Part shown: positions 10,431-19,329 of the stretch, piece after piece
How positions within the stretch are numbered: the first letter of the stretch is position 1
Layout of the letters: each line of letters opens with the position of its first letter
NCBI RefSeq assembly: GCF_937912035.1
Contig: NZ_CALDPF010000022.1
Location: 111,785 to 175,784, forward strand
Length of the DNA stretch: 64,000 nucleotides
Direction of reading: 5' to 3'
DNA from: an uncultured Bacteroides sp.
GTDB taxonomy: Bacteria > Bacteroidota > Bacteroidia > Bacteroidales > Bacteroidaceae
The notes under the pieces: model-generated
Databases searched by the model: none
What the model was told of the DNA's origin: nothing
The model's input: the letters and a program-made list of their open reading frames with translations, nothing else
Translations under genes and position numbers: made by a program

Positions 10431-12251
10431 ATGAAACATTTATATAAATATATGATATTGGGTGCAATGGCTTTTACATTCAGTGCTTGTAATGACTCTT
10501 TTTTAGACCGCACCCCTACAAATGACTTGAATGATGTCGCATTTTGGAAAACTACATCAGACCTGGAAGCTTATTGTAACGGTATTTATAATGAAGCTGC
10601 AAACATTGGCAGTTATAAATTCATGATAGGATTCCATAGCGATCCATATAGCGTAAAAGTAACAGGCCCATACAGCATGGAAGCTATGTCAGATAATTTT
10701 GCTACTATGGATGGTAGTCAGACATGGGCTTCAGCCATAGCTGCAGGTATTGAAAATGTACCTAGTGGTGGAACAAACTATGTTTCATGGAACTGGACTC
10801 TGCTACGCAGAATAAATGTTTTTTTGGCTAATTATGATAAAGTCCAAGCTTCAGCAGAAGCCAAGAAACCATACGTTGGAGAAGCATTGTTTTTCCGTGC
10901 TTGGTTCTATCTTTATATGGTTCAATATTATGGTGATGTACCTTTGATCACAACACCATTAACAACAGATTCTCCTGAGTTGTTTGCAAAAAGAACACCA
11001 CGTAAAGAAGTTATGGCTCAGGTCCTCTCAGATATCAGTGAAGCATGTAAATGTCTTCCAGAAGATGAATGGGGAGGAAACCGTATCACAAGAGGTGCAG
11101 CTTTGGCACTTAAATCACGTATAGGACTTTATGAAGGTACATACAGAAAATATCATCAGTTGGGAGATGAGACGGAATTCTTGGATGCTTGTATCAGCGC
11201 TTCTGAAGAATTAATGGAAATGGGATATGAAATACATGACACCGGAAAACCTCAAGAAGATTATACAGCATTATTCACTACAGACGATCTTTCAACCAAT
11301 AAAGAAGTGATTTTGTTCCGTAAGTATGCAGATCCTCTTGATATGCACCGTATGTGTGGATATACTATCAATCTGAGAAATGGTGGTACAAAAGATTTTG
11401 TTGACGATTTCCTTTGTTTAGACAGTGACGGTAAAGCCAGACCTGTTGGATTAAGCCGCGAATATAGTAACGATACACCGGAACTGGAATTCACCAACAG
11501 AGACCCTAGATTATCACAAACATTCCTTGCACCTGGAAATGAAGCAGCCAAAGATTTGTTTATCGATATCACACATGCCAAGAAGACATTCCCTCGTATT
11601 GGTAATATGCAAACTTGGCCAACTCTGACTGGTTATCATCCTATCAAATATTACATTCGTGAACAGGACAAGAAGGGATTCGGTAAAGAGACACAGGATT
11701 ATCCTTTGTTCAGATATGCTGAAGTACTTTTAAATTATGCTGAAGCAAAAGCAGAAAAGGGTGAATGTAATCAGGATGTACTCGACCTAACCATTAATGT
11801 ACTTAGAGACCGTGTTGATATGCCTCATTTATCAGTAGAACCGGAAATGGACCCGAAATATGCAGACAGAGGAATATCTTCTCTATTGGTAGAAATCAGA
11901 CGTGAACGCCGCGTTGAATTAAGTTTCGAATATCTTCGTTATCAGGACTTGATGCGTTGGGCTTGGGGTGACAAACTTGCTGAACGTCCATTGGGCATCC
12001 GTCTGGAAGATTCTGATTTTGAAAATCCTAGATACGATGGTGAAATCACAAAAGCCGGTGCTCCAAACGAAGGCAAAAACCCAATACACGTATTTGTAGC
12101 AAAAGACGGAAAACAATACATTGATGCTTATGGTGGTACAAACTATAAAGCTGAAAGACGTTCTTTTAATCCGGAAAAAGATTATCTGAGACCTATCCCA
12201 AAAAGTGCAATTAGTGCTAATACCGAGCTTAGCCAAAACCCTAACTGGTAA
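10431..12251 (+). CDS. SusD/RagB-family outer-membrane glycan-binding lipoprotein (SusD1)
   Basis: 606 residues. The lipoprotein signal FTFSACNDSFLDRTP places the acylated Cys at residue 20, and the next residues are the usual SusD 'FLDRTP' start. The N-terminal TPR-like part contains EALFFRAWFYLYMVQYYGDVPL, the typical SusD helix motif, and the C-terminal part has EIRRERRVELSFEYLRYQDLMRW, also diagnostic. It caps SusC1 and binds the oligosaccharide at the cell surface. The pair is co-transcribed (6-base gap) and ends at a strong hairpin shared with the converging HTCS2 gene. Confidence 0.97.
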   Translation: MKHLYKYMILGAMAFTFSACNDSFLDRTPTNDLNDVAFWKTTSDLEAYCNGIYNEAANIGSYKFMIGFHSDPYSVKVTGPYSMEAMSDNFATMDGSQTWASAIAAGIENVPSGGTNYVSWNWTLLRRINVFLANYDKVQASAEAKKPYVGEALFFRAWFYLYMVQYYGDVPLITTPLTTDSPELFAKRTPRKEVMAQVLSDISEACKCLPEDEWGGNRITRGAALALKSRIGLYEGTYRKYHQLGDETEFLDACISASEELMEMGYEIHDTGKPQEDYTALFTTDDLSTNKEVILFRKYADPLDMHRMCGYTINLRNGGTKDFVDDFLCLDSDGKARPVGLSREYSNDTPELEFTNRDPRLSQTFLAPGNEAAKDLFIDITHAKKTFPRIGNMQTWPTLTGYHPIKYYIREQDKKGFGKETQDYPLFRYAEVLLNYAEAKAEKGECNQDVLDLTINVLRDRVDMPHLSVEPEMDPKYADRGISSLLVEIRRERRVELSFEYLRYQDLMRWAWGDKLAERPLGIRLEDSDFENPRYDGEITKAGAPNEGKNPIHVFVAKDGKQYIDAYGGTNYKAERRSFNPEKDYLRPIPKSAISANTELSQNPNW

Positions 12252-12268
12252 TTAAGTATTATATAGTC

Positions 12269-12305
12269 TAATGGACTATGTTCCCGATTAGAACATAGTC
12301 CATTA
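12269..12305. terminator. Bidirectional terminator between SusD1 and HTCS2
   Basis: A 15-base perfect inverted repeat (TAATGGACTATGTTC with GAACATAGTCCATTA) around a 7-base loop, AT-rich on both flanks, lies between two converging genes. Confidence 0.85.
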
Positions 12306-12313
12306 TTTATTTT

Positions 12314-15300
12314 TCAAGAACGTCTAATATTTTGTGGCGTAGTACCATAGAATGTTTTAAACAACTTACTAAAATACCTAGGAGAAGAGAAGCCTAACTT
12401 CAAAGATATTTCGGAGATATTCAGTTCCTGATTCTCCTTAATCAGATTCATTGCCTCTTCCATTTTTATTTTTATAATAAATTCATTAGGTGGCATTCCT
12501 ACTATCTGTTTAAATTTATTATACAGCTTACTGCGTCCCATACACAATTCGTTTGCCAATACATTTACATCAAAATCCGCATTTTCAAAATTTTCACGTA
12601 TTATATCAATACATTTCTTCAACAATTTTCTATCTGAATCGCTAATTGCATCATCCTCTGTTGTTTGAGGAATTATGTTATCTCCACACCATGCGACAAT
12701 TCTTTTCTTGTTCTTTATAAGATTTCTACATCTGGCCTGTAATACACGTACATCAAACGGCTTCAATATACAATCATCCGCACCAGCCATAAAGGCTTCA
12801 ACTACAGTCTCGGAAGCCAAATCATTGGTAAGAAGTATTATAGAGATATTATTCAACTCAATATTATTCTTTATCCTATAACAAAGATCTTTACCAGAAG
12901 AATCATTCACAGTCATTTCAGCTATTATAATATCAGGATGTATTTCATTTGCCATATCAAAAGCAGAAGATAAGTCTTTTGAAAAATGGAGAGTATATGA
13001 TGAATATAAGATATCATTCAATATTGAGCTCAGATCTTCGTTATCAACAACAACTAAAACATGTGGCTTTGCATCATTTTTTTCAGGAGTTTCTTCTAGC
13101 TCAATATTTTTATCAACAATATGCACCGGAATATCAATAGTATTATCCGATGGCAATACAAAACTATTTTCATTATTTCTTGCCAACTCCTCACTGGTAA
13201 AATGTGCATTTCCCAAACGTAATTTAACAACAAACTCTGAACCATTATTCTTATCACTCAAAGCATGAATTGAACCATGGTGCATTTCAATTATATTCTT
13301 TGCCAATGTCAATCCTATGCCTGTACCTTCTATATCAAACCTCTTTGAAGTATTGTCTTTAATTAAAATTTGATTGAATATTTGTTCTATTTCTTCTGAT
13401 GTCATACCAATACCTGTATCTTTAACAGATATTACCAACTCAAAATTCTGTTTTTTTATACTTATATCCACATTACCACCATCTGGAGTATATTTCAATG
13501 CGTTCAATATTATATTCGAGAAAACCTTTTGCATCTGATTAGGATCGCACCATATTGTTTGCAAACCTACCGATGATGAAAAATGATAATTAATATTTTT
13601 CTGTTTTGAATAATCGATGAACGAAGAATAAATCTGTTTAATGAAATTGGTTATCTCAACTTCTTCAATATGCAATTTCATCTGTCCTTCCTCTATTTTC
13701 TGAAAATCAAGCAGTTCAGTTATTAGGGTCCTGAGATTCCATGCATTCCTGTATACTTTCTGCAATTTGTTGTTTATCGACAAACTTATGTTATCTGAAT
13801 GCAGCAGACTCTCTATCTGTCCTAATATTAACGTTAACGGAGTTCTTATTTCATGCGAAATAGAAGTGAAAAAGTTTATTTTCATTTTGTTTAAGTCTTC
13901 AATACGTTCTTTTTCAGCTCTCTCATATACAAGACTGGTACGTAATGACGTCTGACGTATTATAACAGCAACTACAGCACCAAGAACCAGTATAACAATT
14001 ATAACATAAAATATATAGGCAAGTGAAGTCGCATAGAAAGGAGGAGTTATACAAATATCTATACTGTTTGTTGGTGTTGTACTGATTTCCTCAGGCAATA
14101 CCGACTTAACTTCCAATCTATAATTACCATACGGAAGATTTGTATAAGTTATTCTGTTACTGGTTGATATGTTCCAACTATTATCAAAACCATGAAGTTT
14201 ATATTCGTATGAATTGTTTATATTATATAAATAACTATACGAAGATATTTCAAATGTAATATTGTTCTGGTTATGCTTTAAACTCAATTTCTTAGTAGCA
14301 GACAAGACATCAGAAAGAATATTAGTACCATCACCAGATGTTATTTCATTATTATAAATAAATAATCTGTCAAAATAAATTTTTCTTTCTATTCTATCGT
14401 ACAACAATCCCTTTTCTTTAATCACCGACAATCCATTTGTTCCTCCAATATAAAGATTATTTTCATCTCTATAGATTCTGGATCCATGACCATAACTCTG
14501 ATTAAATATTCTACTGCTATATATTATTTTATCGTTTACAGCATCAAAAAGAGCAAGTCCTTCTGAATGAAGTACATACAGATAGTTTTTCTCTCTAGAG
14601 GCACATATACAATAACAATATTCATTAGTAATTGTTCCACTGTCAAGTGACGTCGACAGGAAGACATTCTTATGATTAATATAATGATACAAACCTGAAC
14701 CTAATGTACATACATATATTTCTCCTCTCGTGTCTTCATAAATATATGATATGCAACTTTTCCTTATTGGATCAAGTTCATACTGTTCTATGTGTGAATT
14801 GTCCAAATTGACGCATGTCACTACACCATTTGCATGCCCCAACCACAAACGGTTTCGGCTGTCAAGCGCAATAGTTTCGTATGCGTATCTTTTATTTAAG
14901 ATTTTTCTTGCTTCATCATCCAACTGCAATTCACTCAAGATATCAGTCGATGTATCCATATAAACGATACCTTTACTTTGGGTATGAAGTAGCAATCCAT
15001 TTTTATAAGGAATAATCTTGTTAATAATATCATTGGACAATCCGTTATGTTTTACCCTATATCCCTTATTTAATTTTGTGTCATAAACATATAGTCCCCC
15101 TAAATGTGTACCAATATAGATCTTAGCACTTTCATAGTCAAAATATATTGATTTAAGATTGTTGCTTCCTGGAGTAGAAAAATCATCAGCGATATGCTTC
15201 AAATGTCTGAACTCACCACTATTTAAATTTAAAATATTTATTCCTCCTCCTTCTGTACATATCCACAGATTATCATCGGAATCTTTAGCCATTTCACCTA

Positions 15301-16321
15301 CGACATTAAAATTCAGCCAATTTTCTCTAATGGAAGATGAATGATAAAAATTAACAGAATCCGGATTAGGATTAAATATACTTATACCACCAAAATATGT
15401 ACCTGCCCAGATATTACCATTATTATCCTTATATAATGACAGTATGGAATTATGACTCAAAGTGTTTGATGACTCTCCATGCTGAATAAAATGTTTCCAT
15501 TTTCCTGTATTTATATTATAACAGTCCAATCCCCTGTAAGTTCCAATCCAAATATTCCCTAAATCGTCCTCAAGTATTGCTCGTGCTTGGTTATGCGTTA
15601 TGTTACCTTGACTATTGGCTGAAGTGAATTTCTCAATACCATTATCAGAGGCTATTTTATATACACCATTCCACGTAGCAACCCATATATTATTGACGGA
15701 ATCAATAAATATATTCCTTATAGTCCCATTCAAATTTTCATTGACATTCAGCAAACGTCCATTATTTCTATCAACAATATAAACACCGGCAGTTGTAGCC
15801 GCATAGATATTCTGACCTTTAGCATATATAGAAACAAAACGTGTATTATTATTCTGTGATTTTAATGAAAAGAACTGATTTGTCTTATCACCGTCATAAT
15901 AATAAATGCCATCACTAGCTGCAATCCATAATGTATCTTTTTCAGAAAAAATATCATTTACTTTATCTTTTATACATAATGCATCGAATGTCTTTAATTC
16001 GGATTTAATCAGGTTATTTCCAGTTATAAAAAACAAATCACCATTCTTATTTCCTGTAATCTTGGTTATATTCCTATTAAACCATCTGTTTTCATCATTT
16101 TTATCAAGACGCTTTATCATTGATATTCCATTATATCTATTGATACCCTCAGTAGTACCAATCCACATAACTCCATACTCATCCTGATAAATTGACGGAA
16201 TAGATATTTGAGACAACCCATCGTTTATACCTAAATGCTTGAAATATAAATTCTGAGAATATATATTTATAGAAAAGAATAAAGTAATAAATATGAATAA
16301 GATTCTTGCCGTTTTTCTCAT
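12314..16321 (-). CDS. Hybrid two-component system regulator with degenerate receiver (HTCS2)
   Basis: 1335 residues. Signal peptide MRKTARILFIFITLFFSIN, double Reg_prop propeller (about 25-690), Y_Y_Y domain, membrane segment (about 763-787), HisKA with ISHEIRTPLT and His 823, HATPase with NALKYTPDGG, DTGIGM and GTGIGLTL, a receiver, and an AraC-type helix-turn-helix (GFSSPRYFSKLFKTFYG). The receiver is unusual: the phosphoacceptor site reads IIAEMTVND where HTCS1 has ILSDVMMPV, so Asp is replaced by Glu (residue 1135, codon 12917-12919), and the acidic pocket reads VVDNED instead of VEDDED. The switch Thr/Lys region (LLTN, LKPF) remains. An ATG at 16339 and a TTG at 16348 lie upstream in frame, but the -7 box at 16346-16353 puts the transcript start near 16340, so ATG 16321 is preferred. 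It is divergent from GH105 and convergent with SusD1. Confidence 0.94.
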   Translation of the reverse strand: MRKTARILFIFITLFFSINIYSQNLYFKHLGINDGLSQISIPSIYQDEYGVMWIGTTEGINRYNGISMIKRLDKNDENRWFNRNITKITGNKNGDLFFITGNNLIKSELKTFDALCIKDKVNDIFSEKDTLWIAASDGIYYYDGDKTNQFFSLKSQNNNTRFVSIYAKGQNIYAATTAGVYIVDRNNGRLLNVNENLNGTIRNIFIDSVNNIWVATWNGVYKIASDNGIEKFTSANSQGNITHNQARAILEDDLGNIWIGTYRGLDCYNINTGKWKHFIQHGESSNTLSHNSILSLYKDNNGNIWAGTYFGGISIFNPNPDSVNFYHSSSIRENWLNFNVVGEMAKDSDDNLWICTEGGGINILNLNSGEFRHLKHIADDFSTPGSNNLKSIYFDYESAKIYIGTHLGGLYVYDTKLNKGYRVKHNGLSNDIINKIIPYKNGLLLHTQSKGIVYMDTSTDILSELQLDDEARKILNKRYAYETIALDSRNRLWLGHANGVVTCVNLDNSHIEQYELDPIRKSCISYIYEDTRGEIYVCTLGSGLYHYINHKNVFLSTSLDSGTITNEYCYCICASREKNYLYVLHSEGLALFDAVNDKIIYSSRIFNQSYGHGSRIYRDENNLYIGGTNGLSVIKEKGLLYDRIERKIYFDRLFIYNNEITSGDGTNILSDVLSATKKLSLKHNQNNITFEISSYSYLYNINNSYEYKLHGFDNSWNISTSNRITYTNLPYGNYRLEVKSVLPEEISTTPTNSIDICITPPFYATSLAYIFYVIIVILVLGAVVAVIIRQTSLRTSLVYERAEKERIEDLNKMKINFFTSISHEIRTPLTLILGQIESLLHSDNISLSINNKLQKVYRNAWNLRTLITELLDFQKIEEGQMKLHIEEVEITNFIKQIYSSFIDYSKQKNINYHFSSSVGLQTIWCDPNQMQKVFSNIILNALKYTPDGGNVDISIKKQNFELVISVKDTGIGMTSEEIEQIFNQILIKDNTSKRFDIEGTGIGLTLAKNIIEMHHGSIHALSDKNNGSEFVVKLRLGNAHFTSEELARNNENSFVLPSDNTIDIPVHIVDKNIELEETPEKNDAKPHVLVVVDNEDLSSILNDILYSSYTLHFSKDLSSAFDMANEIHPDIIIAEMTVNDSSGKDLCYRIKNNIELNNISIILLTNDLASETVVEAFMAGADDCILKPFDVRVLQARCRNLIKNKKRIVAWCGDNIIPQTTEDDAISDSDRKLLKKCIDIIRENFENADFDVNVLANELCMGRSKLYNKFKQIVGMPPNEFIIKIKMEEAMNLIKENQELNISEISLKLGFSSPRYFSKLFKTFYGTTPQNIRRS

Positions 16322-16345
16322 TACTGTATTTGTTAACATTAATTG

Positions 16346-16353
16346 CAAATATA
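16346..16353 (-). promoter_or_regulatory. -7 box for HTCS2 that decides the start codon
   Basis: Minus-strand TATATTTG matches TAnnTTTG. A transcript starting about 6-7 bases further on would leave the ATG at 16339 essentially at its 5' end, which favours translation from ATG 16321. Confidence 0.45.
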
Positions 16354-16520
16354 CAAAAAACGAGTATTATTCATAGTCTGATGTGACAAAAATATCCAAA
16401 TTATATACCATAATCATCCAAAAACAGTAAATTGTTATGATGTAAAACATTGTTGGCATATACTATAAGGTAACTATTAGTATTTTTACAAAACGAAAAA
16501 CATATAATCATTATAAACTT

Positions 16521-17630
16521 ATGAAATATTTAATACTATTATTCTGCTCTTTATTATTTAATTCGACACTGAACGCACAGAGCTCTTTCAAAAAATCCGA
16601 AGTAAAAGAAATTATGAAAAGAGTTGCTGACTGGCAAATAGCCAATCCGCCAACTGGAAATGAACACGATGATTTGAGTTGGACAAATGCTGCCTTATAC
16701 ATGGGAATGATTGACTGGGCAGAGCTAAGGGAGTCGGAAGACAATGATTCATATTATTATGACTGGTTAAAAAAAATAGGAAGAAGGAATCATTGGCAAA
16801 TGGGTAAATACATGTATCATGCTGATTTTATCGCTGTAGGTCAAGTCTTCATAGATATGTATAAAAAATACGGTGAGCGTAATATGATACTTCCTGTACT
16901 GGCTCGTACTGAATTTGTAATCAACCATCCATCAGACAGTAATTTGGAACTGGATTATAGAAATATGGCTACTCTTGACCGCTGGTCATGGTGTGACGCA
17001 TTGTTTATGGCTCCTCCTGTATACGCAAAAATGTATATGCTTACAAAAGATAAAAAATACATAGACTTCTTGAATCAGGAATATAAAGCCACATACGATT
17101 ATCTCTATGACAAAGAAGAAAAACTCTTCTACCGCGACAGAAGATATTTTGGAAAAAAAGAAGCAAACGGTAAAAAAGTATTTTGGGGAAGAGGTAACGG
17201 TTGGGTATTAGGAGGACTGACAGAGATTCTTCAGGAACTTCCTGAAATAAATATGCATCGTGATTTTTATGAAAATCTTTTTGTGGAACTTTCATATCGT
17301 ATAGCAGAATTACAAGGTAAAGACGGTTATTGGCATGCTAGTTTGTTGGATCCGGATTCTTACCCATCACCAGAAACAAGCGCTACAGGCTTCATCGTAT
17401 ATGCACTGGCATACGGTGTCAATGAAGGATTACTGGATAAAGAAACGGTGATGCCAGTAGTAGAAAAAGGTTGGGAAGCTCTTGTCAAGGCTGTTGAGAA
17501 AGACGGTAAACTTGGCTATGTTCAACCTATTGGAGCCGATCCCAAAAAGGTCACAAGAGACATGACAGAAGTTTATGGAGTAGGAGCCTTCCTTCTTGCT
17601 GCCAACCAAATTTATAAAATGAGTAAATAA
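16521..17630 (+). CDS. GH105-like unsaturated uronyl (rhamnogalacturonyl) hydrolase
   Basis: 369 residues, the family's usual size. A Sec signal peptide (MKYLILLFCSLLFNSTLNAQ) is followed by an (alpha/alpha)6 barrel. Motifs seen: DRWSWCDALFMAPPVYAKM, with Asp 159 in the place of the catalytic Asp of YteR-type enzymes, FYRDRRYF, VFWGRGNGWVLGGL and SPETSATGFIVYALAYG. GH105 enzymes hydrate the 4,5-unsaturated uronic acid left at the non-reducing end by polysaccharide lyases, releasing it from rhamnose or a related sugar. No lyase is present in this window, so the unsaturated substrate would come from elsewhere, or the enzyme has another specificity. First gene of a plus-strand group divergent from HTCS2. 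Confidence 0.9.
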   Translation: MKYLILLFCSLLFNSTLNAQSSFKKSEVKEIMKRVADWQIANPPTGNEHDDLSWTNAALYMGMIDWAELRESEDNDSYYYDWLKKIGRRNHWQMGKYMYHADFIAVGQVFIDMYKKYGERNMILPVLARTEFVINHPSDSNLELDYRNMATLDRWSWCDALFMAPPVYAKMYMLTKDKKYIDFLNQEYKATYDYLYDKEEKLFYRDRRYFGKKEANGKKVFWGRGNGWVLGGLTEILQELPEINMHRDFYENLFVELSYRIAELQGKDGYWHASLLDPDSYPSPETSATGFIVYALAYGVNEGLLDKETVMPVVEKGWEALVKAVEKDGKLGYVQPIGADPKKVTRDMTEVYGVGAFLLAANQIYKMSK

Positions 17631-17635
17631 TCTTT

Positions 17636-17670
17636 ATTCTATAGGGATAAGCCATCCCTCTCTATAGAAT
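17636..17670 (+). terminator. Hairpin between GH105 and GH109-like genes
   Basis: ATTCTATAGGGAT pairs with ATCCCTCTCTATAGAAT around a short loop. There is no clear T-run after it, so it may be a weak terminator, a processing site or a stabilising hairpin inside the operon. Confidence 0.45.
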
Positions 17671-17698
17671 TAATAACACGGGATGGAAATAAATACTC

Positions 17699-19228
17699 AT
17701 GAAAAAACTATTTATATTAGCTTTATGCGCATCATTGTATGCATGTTCTCCAAAACCTTCTTCTGAGAACATTAATGTTCATGGAACAGAATGGACATGG
17801 AACGACGGAACTATAGTTGTAAAAAGTCCTGAGCGTGAAGCCGGACAAAAAAGTGTATTGGGATTTGCTGCTCCAAAAATGGAAGTAGTACGAGTTGGTT
17901 TTGTAGGTTTGGGAATGCGTGGTCCTGGAGCTGTACAAAGATTCACACACATACCTGGTACACACATTGTTGCCTTATGCGACTTTGAAGAGAAACGTGC
18001 TGAAAAATGCCAGAAATACCTTAAAGAGGCTTCACTCCCTAAAGCTGCCATATATTCAGGTGAAAAAGGATATGAAGAGCTTTGCAAAAGAGACGATATT
18101 GATTTGGTATATATAGCAACAGACTGGTTGCACCATTACCCGGTTGCTAAATGCGCTTTGGAAAATGGTAAGCATGTTGCTATTGAAGTTCCTTCTGCAA
18201 TGAACCTCAAAGAATGCTGGAGTCTTGTAAACCTCAGTGAAAAAATGCAAAGACATTGTATGATTCTCGAAAACTGCTGTTATGACTGGTTTGAGATGAA
18301 CACTCTCAACATGGCACAGCAAGGAGTATTCGGCGAGGTAATTCGTGCGCAAGGAGCTTACATACATGATTTAAGTCCTTTCTGGAAACACTATTGGAAA
18401 AACGGCGAAAATGACAAACTCGGCTGGCGCCTTGATTATAATATGAGAAACCGTGGAGACGTATATGCCACTCACGGCCTTGGTCCTGTAGCTCAAGCTC
18501 TTGACATTCATCGTGGCGACAGAATGAAAACTTTAGTTGCTATGGATACGAAATCAGTGGTGGGGAAAGCTTTGGTAGAAGCTGCCACTGATTCTTTATG
18601 CGAAAATTTCCGTAATGGAGACCACACTACAACACTTATACGTACCGAAAATGGGAAAGTTATAGAAATACAGCACAACGTAATGACTCCACAACCTTAC
18701 AACAGACTATACCAACTAACCGGTACAAAAGGATTTGCCAACAAATATCCTGTTCAGGGATATGCTGTAGGAGCAGAACAGTTGACAGCTTCAGGAGTAC
18801 AGCCTAAAGTAGATGATTTAAGTGCACACGGTTTCCTTCCAAAAGAAGAAAAAGAAGCATTGGTAGAGAAATACCAGCATCCTATCCTGAAAAAATACGG
18901 TGAAATGGCCAAGGAAGTAGGCGGACACGGCGGTATGGACTTTATAATGGATGCACGTCTGGTTTATTGCCTTCAGAATGGTCTTCCACTTGATATGGAT
19001 GTGTACGATCTGGCTGAATGGTGCTGTCTGGCTGAGCTGGGCGAACTTTCAATGGATAATGGTTGCGTACCTGTTGCTTTCCCTGACTTTACTCGTGGAG
19101 AATGGAACAAAATTAAAGGTTACAGACATGCATACGCTTCAACTGAAGACGAAACAGCAGCTATGGAAAAAGCTAAAGCATATACTGCTAAATTGAAAGA
19201 AGCTGGAGCAAAAGACTGGAGCAAATAA
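17699..19228 (+). CDS. GH109-like alpha-N-acetylgalactosaminidase (Gfo/Idh/MocA fold)
   Basis: 509 residues. Lipoprotein signal (LCASLYACSPKPSSE), then an NAD-binding Rossmann domain (VGFVGLGMRGPGAV, about residues 65-190; VALCDFEEKRAEKCQ; DLVYIATDWLHHYPVA) and a Gfo/Idh/MocA C-terminal domain. Family-specific GH109 stretches are clear: MILENCCYDWFEMNTLNMAQ, GAYIHDLSPFW, RGDVYATHGLGPVAQALDIH. In that last motif Tyr 256 and His 259 have the Y-x-x-H spacing of the GH109 active site. GH109 enzymes remove terminal alpha-GalNAc by an NAD+-dependent redox mechanism with the cofactor kept bound. An oxidoreductase with another sugar substrate is the alternative, but the match to GH109 motifs is strong. 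The lipoprotein signal implies export of a cofactor-dependent enzyme. Confidence 0.85.
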   Translation: MKKLFILALCASLYACSPKPSSENINVHGTEWTWNDGTIVVKSPEREAGQKSVLGFAAPKMEVVRVGFVGLGMRGPGAVQRFTHIPGTHIVALCDFEEKRAEKCQKYLKEASLPKAAIYSGEKGYEELCKRDDIDLVYIATDWLHHYPVAKCALENGKHVAIEVPSAMNLKECWSLVNLSEKMQRHCMILENCCYDWFEMNTLNMAQQGVFGEVIRAQGAYIHDLSPFWKHYWKNGENDKLGWRLDYNMRNRGDVYATHGLGPVAQALDIHRGDRMKTLVAMDTKSVVGKALVEAATDSLCENFRNGDHTTTLIRTENGKVIEIQHNVMTPQPYNRLYQLTGTKGFANKYPVQGYAVGAEQLTASGVQPKVDDLSAHGFLPKEEKEALVEKYQHPILKKYGEMAKEVGGHGGMDFIMDARLVYCLQNGLPLDMDVYDLAEWCCLAELGELSMDNGCVPVAFPDFTRGEWNKIKGYRHAYASTEDETAAMEKAKAYTAKLKEAGAKDWSK

Positions 19229-19257
19229 AAACAATACACTTTTAGATTTAATTTCAC

Positions 19258-19307
19258 CAGTGTAGGGGCCAAATCTTCAAAACGGTTCCTACACTGTATT
19301 TTATTTT
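19258..19307 (+). terminator. Terminator after GH109-like gene
   Basis: CAGTGTAGGGGCC pairs with GGTTCCTACACTG (19258-19296), followed by TATTTTATTTT. It would separate the GH109-like gene from the transporter gene, at least in part. Confidence 0.75.
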
Positions 19308-19329
19308 ATAACCTTATTTTTTACATCAA

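Noticed and set aside
16322..16348. Longer HTCS2 start at TTG 16348 or ATG 16339
   Set aside because: The -7 box at 16346-16353 would place these codons at or before the transcript start; ATG 16321 begins a standard signal peptide.
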